This document shows, piece by piece, positions 40,111-48,831 of a stretch of 64,000 nt of DNA (position 1 is its first letter; every line of letters begins with the position of its first letter). The stretch is taken from contig NZ_KQ949075.1 of the NCBI RefSeq assembly GCF_001514305.1, positions 612,092-676,091 on the forward strand, read 5' to 3'. Both the position numbers and the translations under genes were made by a program. The notes under the pieces are model-generated. The model saw nothing but the letters and a program-made list of their open reading frames with translations, was not told the origin of the DNA and ran no database searches. Source of the stretch: Streptomyces dysideae. GTDB lineage: Bacteria; Actinomycetota; Actinomycetes; Streptomycetales; Streptomycetaceae.

Positions 40111-40154
40111 CCACCCTCCCCCACTCTCGACTTCGCTCGAGCGGGGGGACCCCA
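40111..40154. terminator. Streptomyces-type intergenic hairpin
   Basis: CCTCCCCCACTCTCGA and TCGAGCGGGGGGA pair around a CTTCGC loop. This hairpin is common between convergent genes in Streptomyces; here it lies between the enoyl-CoA hydratase gene and the convergent gene ending at 40191. Confidence 0.7.
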
Positions 40155-40190
40155 TCGCCGTGCGGAACGCCTGCCCACAGCCAGGTGCGA

Positions 40191-40913
40191 TCAAGTAACT
40201 GACGTCACCAGTACCGCCACCGTCGGGTGATCCTTCAGCGCTGCCCCCACTTTCGCGCGGACCTCCCGGGCCACCTCCACGGCCCGGCGGTCCGCGCTCA
40301 CCGCCAGTTCCAGGCGTACGTGCCGGTGTGGCAGGGCCGTTCCGTCCTGGCGTTCCTCGATGTGTACCGCCCGGCCCAGACCGCCGGGCGTGCCCGTCAG
40401 CTGGAGCACGCCGGGGACCGACAGCGCGGCCGTCGCCACGTGCTCCTCGTCGGCGTCGCGGGGCTCCGTCGCCCGGGGCGGGTCGGGCCGGCGTACGGGG
40501 GACGGTTCCGGATCCTCGTCCAGCAGGGCCGTCACCCGCAGGTCGACCTCTGTGACCGTCAGGCCGAGCCGTTCCGTCGCCGCGGCTGCCAGCGCCGTAC
40601 GAAGACGCGCCGCCGTCGTCGGCAGTGGTCCGGCCGCCGTCGCCTCGAAATCCGCCGTCACCCGCAGGGCGCCCGGCGGCAAGGCGCTCGGCGGAAGCGG
40701 TACGGCGGGCGGGTGCGCGTCGAACGACGGGTCGGCAAGTTCGATGCGGAGCGTGTCCAGGCGTACGCCGCGCAGGTCCTCCGCCGCGCGCCGCAGCACG
40801 GCCCCTGCCGCCTCCTCGAAGATCCACGCGCCGTCGCGCGCGCCGCCGAGCGGCAGGAGTCTGCCGAGCCCCAGCTGATGCCGTACTGCCTGCGTCCACC
40901 GGTCCGCCGTCAT
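40191..40913 (-). CDS. Conserved hypothetical protein of the Asp23 cluster (P10-family-like)
   Basis: A 240-aa protein from ATG 40913 (MTADRWTQAVRHQLGLGRLL). Streptomyces genomes annotate such proteins as nucleopolyhedrovirus P10-like, a name that does not state function. The C-terminal part (GTALPHRHVRLELAVSADRR ... VAREVRAKV) resembles an Asp23/Gls24 fold. It is divergent from the Asp23 operon, with 85 bp between starts, which supports a shared envelope role. Confidence 0.8.
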   Translation of the reverse strand: MTADRWTQAVRHQLGLGRLLPLGGARDGAWIFEEAAGAVLRRAAEDLRGVRLDTLRIELADPSFDAHPPAVPLPPSALPPGALRVTADFEATAAGPLPTTAARLRTALAAAATERLGLTVTEVDLRVTALLDEDPEPSPVRRPDPPRATEPRDADEEHVATAALSVPGVLQLTGTPGGLGRAVHIEERQDGTALPHRHVRLELAVSADRRAVEVAREVRAKVGAALKDHPTVAVLVTSVT

Positions 40914-40998
40914 TCCTCCAGCCTGCCGCATCCACGGCGCGCGACGCCGCAACCGCGCTTACCGTGGTCGAAGGAGGACCAATCGGAAGGGACCGGCC

Positions 40999-41484
40999 AT
41001 GGCCGACATGACGGAGCAGGACCGGACGCAGAACTCTGAGGGCGATCCGGAGTCACCGGTACAGACCCGCAAGCCCACCAAGCGCGGGGGCGGAGCCCCC
41101 GGGAGCCGGGGGCGGACCACCATCGCCGACGGCGTCGTGGAGAAGATCGCGGGGCTGGCCGCGCGGGAGGTGGTGGGTGTCCATGCGATGGGCAGCGGAC
41201 TGAGCCGTACCTTCGGGGCCGTACGGGACCGGGTGCCCGGCGGCACGAAAGCCGTGACACGCGGGGTCAAGGTCGAGGTCGGCGAGGTGCAGACCGCGCT
41301 CGACCTGGAGATCGTCGTCGAGTACGGCGTGTCGATCGCCGACGTCGCACGGGCCGTGCGGGAGAACGTCATCGCCGCGGTCGAGCGGATGACCAGCCTC
41401 GAAGTCGTCGAGGTCAACATCGCGGTGAGCGACGTGAAGCTGCCGGACGAAGAGGAAGAGGAGCCGGAGACCCGGCTCCAGTGA
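40999..41484 (+). CDS. Asp23/Gls24 family envelope stress protein
   Basis: A 161-aa soluble alkaline-shock-type protein. The N-terminal ~35 residues are polar and disordered; the Asp23 domain runs from RTTIADGVVEKIAGLAAREV to VVEVNIAVSDVKLP. The acidic tail is EEEEEPETRLQ-like. In Gram-positives Asp23 is tethered to the membrane by AmaP; an amaP gene lies at the end of this operon. Confidence 0.93.
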   Translation: MADMTEQDRTQNSEGDPESPVQTRKPTKRGGGAPGSRGRTTIADGVVEKIAGLAAREVVGVHAMGSGLSRTFGAVRDRVPGGTKAVTRGVKVEVGEVQTALDLEIVVEYGVSIADVARAVRENVIAAVERMTSLEVVEVNIAVSDVKLPDEEEEEPETRLQ

Positions 41485-41518
41485 CGCGGCCGCAACCGAC
41501 AACCGAACGGAGCACACC

Positions 41519-41713
41519 ATGAGTTTGGCCGTGGTCGGCCTGATCGCCGGCATGGCGCTGGGCTTCGCCGGGTACTTCGGCGGGTTCGGCGCCTTCCTGC
41601 TGGTCGCGGCGCTGGGCGCCGTCGGGTTCGTCGCCGGCCGGTTCCTGGAGGGCGACTTCGAGCTCGGCGACTTCTTCCGCCCGCGTGACGACCGGCGCGA
41701 CGGGCGGCGGTGA
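41519..41713 (+). CDS. Small membrane protein of the Asp23 operon
   Basis: A 64-aa protein, almost all one or two glycine-rich membrane helices (LAVVGLIAGMALGFAGYF ... ALGAVGFVAGRFL) followed by an acidic then basic tail (GDFELGDFFRPRDDRRDGRR). It resembles the DUF2273-type small proteins that accompany Asp23 genes. It starts 34 bp after the first asp23 gene and overlaps the next. Confidence 0.88.
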   Translation: MSLAVVGLIAGMALGFAGYFGGFGAFLLVAALGAVGFVAGRFLEGDFELGDFFRPRDDRRDGRR

Positions 41714-42096
41714 CACCGGTGACGTCGGTGAGCGAGGGAACCGCGGAACTCCGCAGACCCCCGGCCGTCGTCCCGCCCGGCGAGCGCGGTGAGACGCGGA
41801 TCGCCGACCGGGTCGTCGCGAAGATCGCCTCGCAGGCCGCGCGGGAGGCCGTCGGCGAACTGAGCGAGGACACCGCGCCGCCATCCGCCAACGTCGTCGT
41901 GCACCACGAAACCGCCCGGGTCCGCCTCCATCTCGAACTCGACTACCCCTGCGACATCGGCGCCCGCTGCGCCCGGGTGCGTCGTCATGTCGTGGAACGG
42001 GTAGGCGCGTTGGTGGGCATGGAGGTGCCGGAGGTCGTCGTCCACGTGGAGCGGCTGCACCCGGCGCGCGGTGCGGCACAGGGAAGGACGCGATGA
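41710..42096 (+). CDS. Second Asp23/Gls24 family protein
   Basis: A 128-aa Asp23-like protein with IADRVVAKIASQAAREAVGE and VVVHHETARVRLHLELDYP, ending in Arg-rich sequence. Its GTG at 41710 overlaps the upstream stop, and GTG at 41719 is an alternative. It and the first Asp23 protein may assemble together under the membrane. Confidence 0.88.
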   Translation: MTPVTSVSEGTAELRRPPAVVPPGERGETRIADRVVAKIASQAAREAVGELSEDTAPPSANVVVHHETARVRLHLELDYPCDIGARCARVRRHVVERVGALVGMEVPEVVVHVERLHPARGAAQGRTR

Positions 42097-42773
42097 GCGA
42101 GTCCCAGGGCTCCGAGGGCACCACACAACGACTGCCGGTCATCGAGAAGGCGACCGGCACCGACACACTCGACCAGTCCGCCTCGGCGGCGGCGTACGAA
42201 CCACCACCCGTCCTCGACGGCGAGGACGGCCGCGAGCGCCGCTTCTGGTCGGCGCGCCGCGTCCCGGCCGGCATCGCGGCGCTGCTGCTCCTGCTCGCCG
42301 CGGGCGCCTTCCTCTACGACATCGCGGCCGTCCGCGCCGACCGGCCCGCCATGCGCTGGCGCCGCGAACTGGCCCACCAGCTCGCCGAACGCCCCCTCGA
42401 CGACACCTGGGTCCTGGTCGGCGCGGGCATCGCCGCCGCCCTCGGCCTCTGGCTGATCGTGCTGGCCGCGACCCCCGGCCTGCGGGCGGTGCTGCCGATG
42501 CGCCGCACCCACCCCGACGTCCGCGCCGGCCTGCACCGCGACCTGGCCGCCCTGGTCCTGCGCGACCGGGCCATGGAGGTCTCCGGAGTGCAGTCGGTAC
42601 GGGTCCGGATGGGACGCGCCCGGGCCGACGTCCGCGCGGTCTCCCGCTTCCGCGAACTGGACGAAGTACGCACCGACCTGGACGTCGCCCTCGCCGACGC
42701 CATCAGAGGGCTGGGGCTGTCCCGCCCGCCCGCGCTGTCGGTACACGTGCGGCGGCCCGGACGGAAGGGGTGA
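42093..42773 (+). CDS. DUF6286-type membrane protein
   Basis: A 226-aa protein with an acidic N-terminal tail, two membrane helices (AGIAALLLLLAAGAFLYDIA and LVGAGIAAALGLWLIVLAA) and a C-terminal Asp23/AmaP-like domain (DLAALVLRDRAMEVSGVQSVRVRMG). It overlaps the second asp23 gene by 4 bp. I take the DUF6286 name from recall of similar Streptomyces operons. Confidence 0.82.
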   Translation: MSESQGSEGTTQRLPVIEKATGTDTLDQSASAAAYEPPPVLDGEDGRERRFWSARRVPAGIAALLLLLAAGAFLYDIAAVRADRPAMRWRRELAHQLAERPLDDTWVLVGAGIAAALGLWLIVLAATPGLRAVLPMRRTHPDVRAGLHRDLAALVLRDRAMEVSGVQSVRVRMGRARADVRAVSRFRELDEVRTDLDVALADAIRGLGLSRPPALSVHVRRPGRKG

Positions 42774-42778
42774 GGACG

Positions 42779-43357
42779 ATGCTGAGGATCGTGAACCGGG
42801 TACTGCTCGGCGTGGCCGGACTGGTGCTGTTCGTCGTCGGCGGGTCGGTGCTCGCCGTAGGACTGGGCGCTCCGTCCCCCTCCTGGTGGATCCACGACGA
42901 CCAGCACGACGTTCTGCTCAGCGACGCCGAGCGCACCCGCTGGCGGGACGACGGCTGGTGGTGGCCGACGGTCCTCGCCGTACTCGCGGTCCTCGTCCTG
43001 CTCGCCTTGTGGTGGCTGACCGCGGTGCTACGCCGGCACCGCCTCGCCGAGGTCCTGGTCGACACGGGCGACGGCGAGGGCGCACTGCTGCGCGGCCGGG
43101 CCCTGGAGGGCGTACTGGCAAGCGAGGCAGGCGAGTTGGAGGGCGTACAGCGAGCGCACGCCCACCTGACCGGCCGCCGCAGCGCCCCCGAGGCCCGAGT
43201 GAGGCTCCTGCTGGAACCACACGTGGACCTCGGGACGGCATTGACCGACCTCACGTCTCAGGCGCTGACGCACGCACGCGATTCAGCGGGCCTGGCGTCA
43301 CTCCCGGCAGAGGTCCGCTTGAGGGGCGTCAAGCACCGTGCAGAAAGGGTGAGTTGA
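42779..43357 (+). CDS. amaP: Alkaline shock response membrane anchor protein AmaP
   Basis: A 192-aa protein with two helices, RVLLGVAGLVLFVVGGSVLA and WWPTVLAVLAVLVLLALWWL, separated by an outside loop, then a cytosolic Asp23-like domain that recruits Asp23 proteins in Staphylococcus aureus. ATG 42779 follows GGGGTGAGGACG. Last gene of the Asp23 operon, 5 bp after the DUF6286 gene. Confidence 0.88.
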   Translation: MLRIVNRVLLGVAGLVLFVVGGSVLAVGLGAPSPSWWIHDDQHDVLLSDAERTRWRDDGWWWPTVLAVLAVLVLLALWWLTAVLRRHRLAEVLVDTGDGEGALLRGRALEGVLASEAGELEGVQRAHAHLTGRRSAPEARVRLLLEPHVDLGTALTDLTSQALTHARDSAGLASLPAEVRLRGVKHRAERVS

Positions 43358-43361
43358 GAAA

Positions 43362-43433
43362 CTCGGGGGCGCGGGGCTGTATCGATATGCGGCTCCGCCG
43401 CGTGGGCGCGACCAGCCCCCACCGGCCCGCGGC
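43362..43433. repeat. Streptomyces intergenic repeat (cloverleaf-like)
   Basis: GGGGGCGCGGGGCTGT, ATCGATATGCGGCTCCGCCG, CGTGGGCGCGACCAGCCCCC form a nested palindrome that I recognise as a high-copy intergenic element in this genus. It separates the amaP and SDR genes, which converge, and probably works as a bidirectional terminator. Confidence 0.75.
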
Positions 43434-43440
43434 CGAACAC

Positions 43441-44196
43441 TCAGAACCCGTGCCGCATCCCACCATCCACAGGCACCATGATCCCCGTCAGATAAGAAGC
43501 CGCCGGAGACAACAAGAACGCCGCCGTACGCCCGAACTCCTCCGGCAACCCATACCGCCGCATCGGAATCCGAAACTCATTCGCCGCCCTCGTCGCCTCC
43601 GGATCCGCGGACATCCCGTCCAGCTCACGGACCCGATCCGTATCGATACGGGCCGGCAACAGCCCCACAACCCGAATCCCCCGCGGCCCCAACTCATCCG
43701 CAAGCGACTTGGCGAACCCGGCGAGCCCCGGCCGCAACCCGTTCGAAATCGTCAGCCCGGGAATCGGCTCGTGCACGGACCCGGACAGCACGAACCCGAT
43801 GACACCCCCCGCCTCCAACTCCGCCGCTGCCGCCCGCGCGAGCCGCACCGCTCCCAGGAACACCGACTCGAACGCCGCCTGCCACTGCTCATCCGTGTTG
43901 TCGGCGGCAAACCCCGGCGCGGGCCCCCCGACGCTGACAAGGATGCCGTCGAACCCGCCGAACCGCTCGCGCGCGACGGCGATGAGCCGCGCCGGCGCCT
44001 CCGGATCGGCGTTGTCGACGGCCACCCCGACGGCGTTCGGCCCCAACTCGGCCGCCGCGGCGAGCGCCCTCTTCTCGTCCCGCCCGGTGACGACAACCTT
44101 CGCACCGTCGGCGACGAGCTCGCGCGCGGCAGCGTTGCCGAGACCCCGCGTGGCCCCGGTGACGACGTACACCCGGTTCTTCAGTCCAAGATCCAT
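43441..44196 (-). CDS. Atypical short-chain dehydrogenase/reductase
   Basis: A 251-aa SDR-fold protein. The nucleotide site VVTGATRGLGNAAARELV (TGxxxGxG) is intact and the active-site Ser is in GFVLSGSVHEPIP, but the catalytic YxxxK is replaced by ISNGLRPGLAGFAKSL. This matches the divergent BKR-like SDR subgroup, which lacks the usual tetrad. The C-terminal YLTGIMVPVDGGMRHGF is normal. It may reduce by another mechanism or only bind NADP(H). Confidence 0.9.
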   Translation of the reverse strand: MDLGLKNRVYVVTGATRGLGNAAARELVADGAKVVVTGRDEKRALAAAAELGPNAVGVAVDNADPEAPARLIAVARERFGGFDGILVSVGGPAPGFAADNTDEQWQAAFESVFLGAVRLARAAAAELEAGGVIGFVLSGSVHEPIPGLTISNGLRPGLAGFAKSLADELGPRGIRVVGLLPARIDTDRVRELDGMSADPEATRAANEFRIPMRRYGLPEEFGRTAAFLLSPAASYLTGIMVPVDGGMRHGF

Positions 44197-44201
44197 GGCC
44201 C

Positions 44202-46016
44202 CTATCCTGCCCCGTCCGGCCCGAACAGGGCGAGGGCCGTGTTCACCAGGCCGATGTGACTGAAGGCCTGCGGGAAGTTGCCGAGGTGGCGGCCGGACGA
44301 CGGGTCGTACTCCTCGGACAGCAGACCCACGTCGTTCGCGAGCCCCGTCAGCCGTTCGAACAGCTCCCGCGCCTCCTGCTTACGGCCCGTCGTGTGCAGC
44401 GCGTGCGCGAGCCAGAACGAGCACACCAGGAACGTGCCCTCATGGCCGGGCAGTCCGTCGACGACGCTCCCGTCGGTGCTGTAGCGGAGCAGGAGGCCGC
44501 CGTGGTCGAGCTCCTCGCGGATCGCGTCGACGGTGCCGATCACGCGCGGATCGTCCGGCGGCAGGAAGCCGACGCGCGGGATGAGCAGCAGTGCGGCGTC
44601 GAGTTCGGCGGAGCCGTAGGACTGCGTGAACGTGTTGCGTTCGGGGTCGAAGCCCTTGTCGCACACCTCGCGGTGCACCTCGTCGCGCATCGCGCGCCAG
44701 CCGTCCAGGTCGCCCTGCAGCTCCGGATCGTGCTCCAGCGCGCGCACCGCCCGGTCCGCGGCCACCCACACCATCACCTTGGAGTGCACGAAGTGGCGGC
44801 GGCCGCCGCGCACCTCCCACAGTCCCTCGTCGGGCTGCTGCCACTCCGACCGCAGCCACTCCATCAGGGCGGCCTGGATCGCCCACATCTGCGGTTTGGC
44901 GGACAGGCCCGAACGCCGGGCCAGCGACAGGGAGTCCATGACCTCGCCGTACACGTCCAGCTGGAGCTGGTTCACGGCGTCGTTGCCGATCCGTACCGGT
45001 GTCGAGCCGGCGAAGCCGGGCAGCCACGGCACCTGGAACTCGGACAGCCGTCGCTCGCCCGCCAGCCCGTACATGATCTGCAGGTCCGCCGGGTCGCCCG
45101 CGACCGCGCGCAGCAGCCAGTTGCGCCACGCCTCGGCCTCCTCCTGGTAGCCGACGGCGAGCAGCGCGCCGAGCGTGAGGGTGGAGTCGCGCAGCCAGCA
45201 GTAGCGGTAGTCCCAGTTGCGTACGCCGCCCAGCTCCTCGGGGAGGGAGGTGGTGGGGGCGGCGACGATGCCGCCGGTGGGCGCGTAGGTGAGGGCCTTG
45301 AGGGTGATGAGGGAGCGGACCACGGCGTCCCGGTGCGGGCCGTCGTAGTGGCAGCGGGCCGCCCATGCCTGCCAGTCCTCGACGCTCGTGTGCAGTGACT
45401 TGTACGGGTCGACCAGTGGCGGGCGCGGCTCGTGCGAGGGATGCCAGGTGAGGACGAACGCCACCCTCTCGCCCTCGGCGACCGTGAACTCCGAGTATGT
45501 GCCGAAGTCCTCGCCCCAGGTCCGCACTTCGGGTTCGCTGCGCAGCCATGCCGAGTCGGGGCCCGCGACGGCGACCCGGTGGCCGTCGGAGCGGCGCACC
45601 CACGGCACGATCGAGCCGTAGTCGAAGCGGAGCCGGAGTGTGCTGCGGACGGTCACCTCGCCGCGCAGGCCCTCGACGATGCGGACCAGGTCGGGGGCGC
45701 GGTCGCGCTGCGGCATCAGGTCGGTGACGCGCATGGCGCCCGCGTCGGTCTCCCACTCGGTGTCCAGGACCAGGGTGTTGGGCCGGTAGGCGCGGCGGGC
45801 GCACGTGTCCGCGCCCTCGGGGGCGATGCGCCAGTGGCCGTTCTCTTCATCGCCCAGCAGCCGGGCGAAGCAGGCGGCCGAGTCGAAGCGGGGCAGGCAC
45901 AGCCAGTCGACGGAGCCGTCCTTGCCGACCAGGGCCGCGGTCTGCTCGTCGCCGATGAGGGCGTAGTCCTCGATACGGTGCACGGGGTGCGGGTTCCCGC
46001 CGGACCCCGGGGGCAA
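44202..46016 (-). CDS. Glycoside hydrolase family 15 protein (glucoamylase/trehalase type)
   Basis: A 604-aa cytosolic GH15 enzyme. The N-terminal beta-sandwich has HRIEDYALIGDEQTAALV and GSVDWLCLPRFDSAACF; the (alpha/alpha)6 barrel has VRNWDYRYCWLRDSTLTLG and DEGLWEVRGGRRHFVHSKVM. Actinobacterial members are often trehalases. It is the last gene of the mctP-sigma-TM operon and starts next to the stop of the TM gene. Confidence 0.94.
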   Translation of the reverse strand: MPPGSGGNPHPVHRIEDYALIGDEQTAALVGKDGSVDWLCLPRFDSAACFARLLGDEENGHWRIAPEGADTCARRAYRPNTLVLDTEWETDAGAMRVTDLMPQRDRAPDLVRIVEGLRGEVTVRSTLRLRFDYGSIVPWVRRSDGHRVAVAGPDSAWLRSEPEVRTWGEDFGTYSEFTVAEGERVAFVLTWHPSHEPRPPLVDPYKSLHTSVEDWQAWAARCHYDGPHRDAVVRSLITLKALTYAPTGGIVAAPTTSLPEELGGVRNWDYRYCWLRDSTLTLGALLAVGYQEEAEAWRNWLLRAVAGDPADLQIMYGLAGERRLSEFQVPWLPGFAGSTPVRIGNDAVNQLQLDVYGEVMDSLSLARRSGLSAKPQMWAIQAALMEWLRSEWQQPDEGLWEVRGGRRHFVHSKVMVWVAADRAVRALEHDPELQGDLDGWRAMRDEVHREVCDKGFDPERNTFTQSYGSAELDAALLLIPRVGFLPPDDPRVIGTVDAIREELDHGGLLLRYSTDGSVVDGLPGHEGTFLVCSFWLAHALHTTGRKQEARELFERLTGLANDVGLLSEEYDPSSGRHLGNFPQAFSHIGLVNTALALFGPDGAG

Positions 46017-46319
46017 TCAGGGGTGGGGCCGGGCGAGTGACGTGTCGCCCACGCCCGAGAAGATCACGCCGGGATCCGCCGGCGCCTGGTTGAGCACCCA
46101 CAGGCCGATCAGTGTCGCCAGGGTGAACACGACGGCGATCAGCACGGCGAGGATGAGCCGCCGCCGGCGTTCGCGGCGCAGCCACTCGCCGCGTGCCGTG
46201 CGGTAGGCGTCGGGGGCCGCCCGCACCCCGTCCGCCAGTGCGGCGAGGGCCTCCTGGAGCTCCCGTTCCGTGCGGTCCGGGCTGGTGCCACGCGACGGAG
46301 TCGCATCTCGATGCGTCAT
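46017..46319 (-). CDS. Single-pass membrane protein, possible anti-sigma factor
   Basis: A 100-aa protein with a charged N-terminal half, a basic stop (WLRRERRRR), one helix LILAVLIAVVFTLATLIGLW and a short outside tail. It begins within the sigma factor stop codon (ATGA overlap). The order sigma factor then membrane protein is the usual one for sigma/anti-sigma pairs, but no zinc-finger or other anti-sigma motif is seen, so this is inference. Confidence 0.8.
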   Translation of the reverse strand: MTHRDATPSRGTSPDRTERELQEALAALADGVRAAPDAYRTARGEWLRRERRRRLILAVLIAVVFTLATLIGLWVLNQAPADPGVIFSGVGDTSLARPHP

Positions 46320-46903
46320 CGCCGGGCCTCCATCGCCTGGGTCAGGGCGGCGAGTCCGCGCGCCGTATGGGTCTTGACCGAGCCGCTGGAGATGCCCATC
46401 GCGGCGGCGATCTCGCTCTCTTTCAGCCCGAGCCAGTGCCGCAGCACCAGCGCCTCGCGCTGCCGGGCGGGCAACTGCTGCAACGCGTCGATCAGGACGC
46501 GCTGGTCGTCGCGGAGCAGTGCGGTGCTCTCAGCGGAGGCGACGATGTCGACGGGCGGGCTCGGGGGGTTCTCCACATGCCTGCGGGCCACCTGGAGGTG
46601 GCGTATCCGCATCCGCGTCAGATTGCAGACGGTGGAGCGCAGATAGGCTTCCGCCGCCTCCACGTCCCGCAGCCGCCGCCATTTGCGGTAGATCTGGTAG
46701 TACGCCTCGGCCACCACGTTCTCCGGGTCGTCCGCGCCGAGCAGCACGGCCAGCCGCAGCATCGAGGAGTAGTGCAGCTCGAAGAGCCGGGCGAGCGCGG
46801 CCTCGCGCTCCAGTTCGGCGGGGTCGCGCGGCGCGGGCAGGAGGGGCTCGGCCGGTGGCTGGGTGTGCGGCTCCTGTAGGGGAGCCGGCTGTCTGCGTCT
46901 CAC
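46316..46903 (-). CDS. ECF-type RNA polymerase sigma factor (SigE-like)
   Basis: A 195-aa sigma factor lacking region 3. Region 2 is ELHYSSMLRLAVLLGADDPE ... EAYYQIYRKWRRLRD, and region 4 is QLPARQREALVLRHWLGLKE ... AAAMGISSGSVKTHTARGL with the HTH. GTG 46903 overlaps the stop of the upstream transporter gene (GTGA), so expression is coupled to it. The N-terminal ~35 residues are Pro-rich. Confidence 0.92.
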   Translation of the reverse strand: MRRRQPAPLQEPHTQPPAEPLLPAPRDPAELEREAALARLFELHYSSMLRLAVLLGADDPENVVAEAYYQIYRKWRRLRDVEAAEAYLRSTVCNLTRMRIRHLQVARRHVENPPSPPVDIVASAESTALLRDDQRVLIDALQQLPARQREALVLRHWLGLKESEIAAAMGISSGSVKTHTARGLAALTQAMEARR

Positions 46904-48441
46904 GGGTGGTTCGCTCCCGTCTCGGGGCGCCGCCTGACGGTCAGGCGGGACGGCAGGTCGGTCACGTCGGCGCCGCGCGGGACGCCGAGGCGTTCGAGGG
47001 CCGCGGTGCCGGCCACCGCGACGGTCAGGTTGAGCAGCAGGGCGGCGAGCCCGGCGTAGATCTCCAGCGGTCCGAAGCCCAGGGTCACGATGGACGAGAA
47101 GCCCTCGCGCACCACCATGACGGTCCCGGCCGCCATGCCCACGGCCCAGCCGGCGAACAGCGCCCGCGGATGCAGCCGCCCGGTGAACAGCCCGATGGCG
47201 ACGGCCGGGAAGATCTGCAGGATCCACACGCCGCCGAGCAGCTGGAGGTTGATGGCGTCCTGGTCGCGCAGCCCGAACACGAAGCCGGCCGCCCCCACCT
47301 TCGCGGTCAGCGACACCGCCTTGGCGATGCGCACCTGGCGCTTGGGCGTGGCGGTGGGATGGACGTACTCGACGTATACGTTCCGTACGAAGCTGGTCGC
47401 CGCCGCGATCGACATCACGGCCGCCGGGACCAGCGCCCCCACGGTGATCGCGCCGAACACCAGCCCGGCCAGCGGCCCCGGCATCAGCCGGTCGACCAGC
47501 ATCGGCACGGCGGACTCGGCGCCGCCCTCCGGCGCCCGCACCCCCGCCGCGAGGGCCGCGATGCCGAGGAAGCCGAACAGCGCGAGCAGTCCCGTCCAGG
47601 CGGGGAGGGCCACCGCGACCTTGCGCAGGGTGCGCGGACCGTCGGCGGCGAAGGAGGCGGTGAGCACGTGCGGGTACATCAGCAGGGCCAGCGCCGAGCC
47701 GAGGGCGAGGGTCGCGTACGCGGGCTGCTGCTCCGGCGTCAGCACCAGTGCCGGGCTGCCCAGCCGGTGCGCGGCCCCGTCGAACACCTTGCCCGGACCG
47801 CCGAGCCGCTCGAAGACCAGCCAGGTCACGGCGGTGAGCGAGACGAACACGGCCACCGCCTTGAGCGCCGAGATGACGGTGGGCGCGCGCAGCCCGTGCC
47901 GGTACGTCGCCACCGCCAGCCCCGCGAACAGCGCCACCATCACCAGGTCCCCGGCCGCGCCCCGCGGATAGACACCGCCGGCCGTCAGTACCGCCCGTAT
48001 CCCGAGCAGTTGCAGCGCCAGATACGGCATCGTCGCCAGGATCCCGGTCAGCGCGACCACCAGGGCCAGCGGCGGCGAGCCGTACCGCCCGCGCACGAAG
48101 TCGGCGGCGGTCACATAGCCGTGCCGGTGGGCGACCGACCACAGCCGGCTCAGCAGGACGAAGGCCAGCGGGCAGACGATCACCGTGTAGGGCACCGCGA
48201 AGAAGGCGGGCGCGCCGTTGCCGTACGCCAGTCCCGGTACGGCCGCGAAGGTGTACGCGGTGAAGATCGTGCCGCCGAGCAGCAGCCAGGTCCACACCGG
48301 GCCGAGGCTCCGGTCGGCCAGCGCCCAGCCCTCCAGAGAGGGCAGCCGGTCGCTCGGGTGCAGGCGCCGCGCGGTCACGGCGAGCAGCGACGCTCCGCCG
48401 ATCACGGCGAGGAACGTCGCGGTCATGGCGCCGTCGGCCAT
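46900..48441 (-). CDS. mctP: Monocarboxylate sodium:solute symporter, MctP-like
   Basis: A 513-aa SSS family permease with about 13 helices. Typical segments are GGTIFTAYTFAAVPGLAYGN, LATMPYLALQLLGIRAVL and VPAAVMSIAAATSFVRNVYV. Relatives carry pyruvate, lactate, acetate or propionate. The small DUF3311 partner that usually precedes such genes is encoded divergently at 48610. It heads an overlapping operon with sigma, TM and GH15 genes. Confidence 0.9.
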   Translation of the reverse strand: MADGAMTATFLAVIGGASLLAVTARRLHPSDRLPSLEGWALADRSLGPVWTWLLLGGTIFTAYTFAAVPGLAYGNGAPAFFAVPYTVIVCPLAFVLLSRLWSVAHRHGYVTAADFVRGRYGSPPLALVVALTGILATMPYLALQLLGIRAVLTAGGVYPRGAAGDLVMVALFAGLAVATYRHGLRAPTVISALKAVAVFVSLTAVTWLVFERLGGPGKVFDGAAHRLGSPALVLTPEQQPAYATLALGSALALLMYPHVLTASFAADGPRTLRKVAVALPAWTGLLALFGFLGIAALAAGVRAPEGGAESAVPMLVDRLMPGPLAGLVFGAITVGALVPAAVMSIAAATSFVRNVYVEYVHPTATPKRQVRIAKAVSLTAKVGAAGFVFGLRDQDAINLQLLGGVWILQIFPAVAIGLFTGRLHPRALFAGWAVGMAAGTVMVVREGFSSIVTLGFGPLEIYAGLAALLLNLTVAVAGTAALERLGVPRGADVTDLPSRLTVRRRPETGANHP

Positions 48442-48609
48442 GGGTCACCGTCCTTGGTGTGCCTGTGCCCTCACCGACCAGTTGCGCGGAGGGCTCGCTC
48501 GGAGGACGGAAAACGACGGGAAATCTTCTGGAAATTCCTTGTCAACCGTTCTCGGCGGGTGGGCAACTCTTGCACAGACCGACAAGCGGACGGGAGAGGA
48601 GTGCAGGTC

Positions 48610-48831
48610 ATGGCACGGACCGGTCATCACCGGCTACGGCGCGTCGCGATCGCCGTACTGCTCCTCGCGCCCGCCTCGGGTCTGCTGTGGGTCCCCTGGT
48701 ACGCCGGTGCGAGCCCGCGTCTGGCGGGCACGCCGTTCTTCTACTGGTACCAGCTCGCCTGGGTCCCGGGATGCGGACTCTGCCTGCTCGCCGCGTACGC
48801 GCTGAGCAGGCACGGACGCAACGGTCCCTGA
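48610..48831 (+). CDS. DUF3311 family small membrane protein
   Basis: A 73-aa protein with two helices, VAIAVLLLAPASGLLWVPWY and AWVPGCGLCLLAAYALS, joined by GTPFFYWYQL. The FFYWYQ motif is the mark of DUF3311 proteins, usually encoded just before an SSS symporter and probably its subunit. ATG 48610 has GGAGAGGAG upstream. Here it is on the opposite strand from mctP and 72 bp before cstA. Confidence 0.88.
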   Translation: MARTGHHRLRRVAIAVLLLAPASGLLWVPWYAGASPRLAGTPFFYWYQLAWVPGCGLCLLAAYALSRHGRNGP

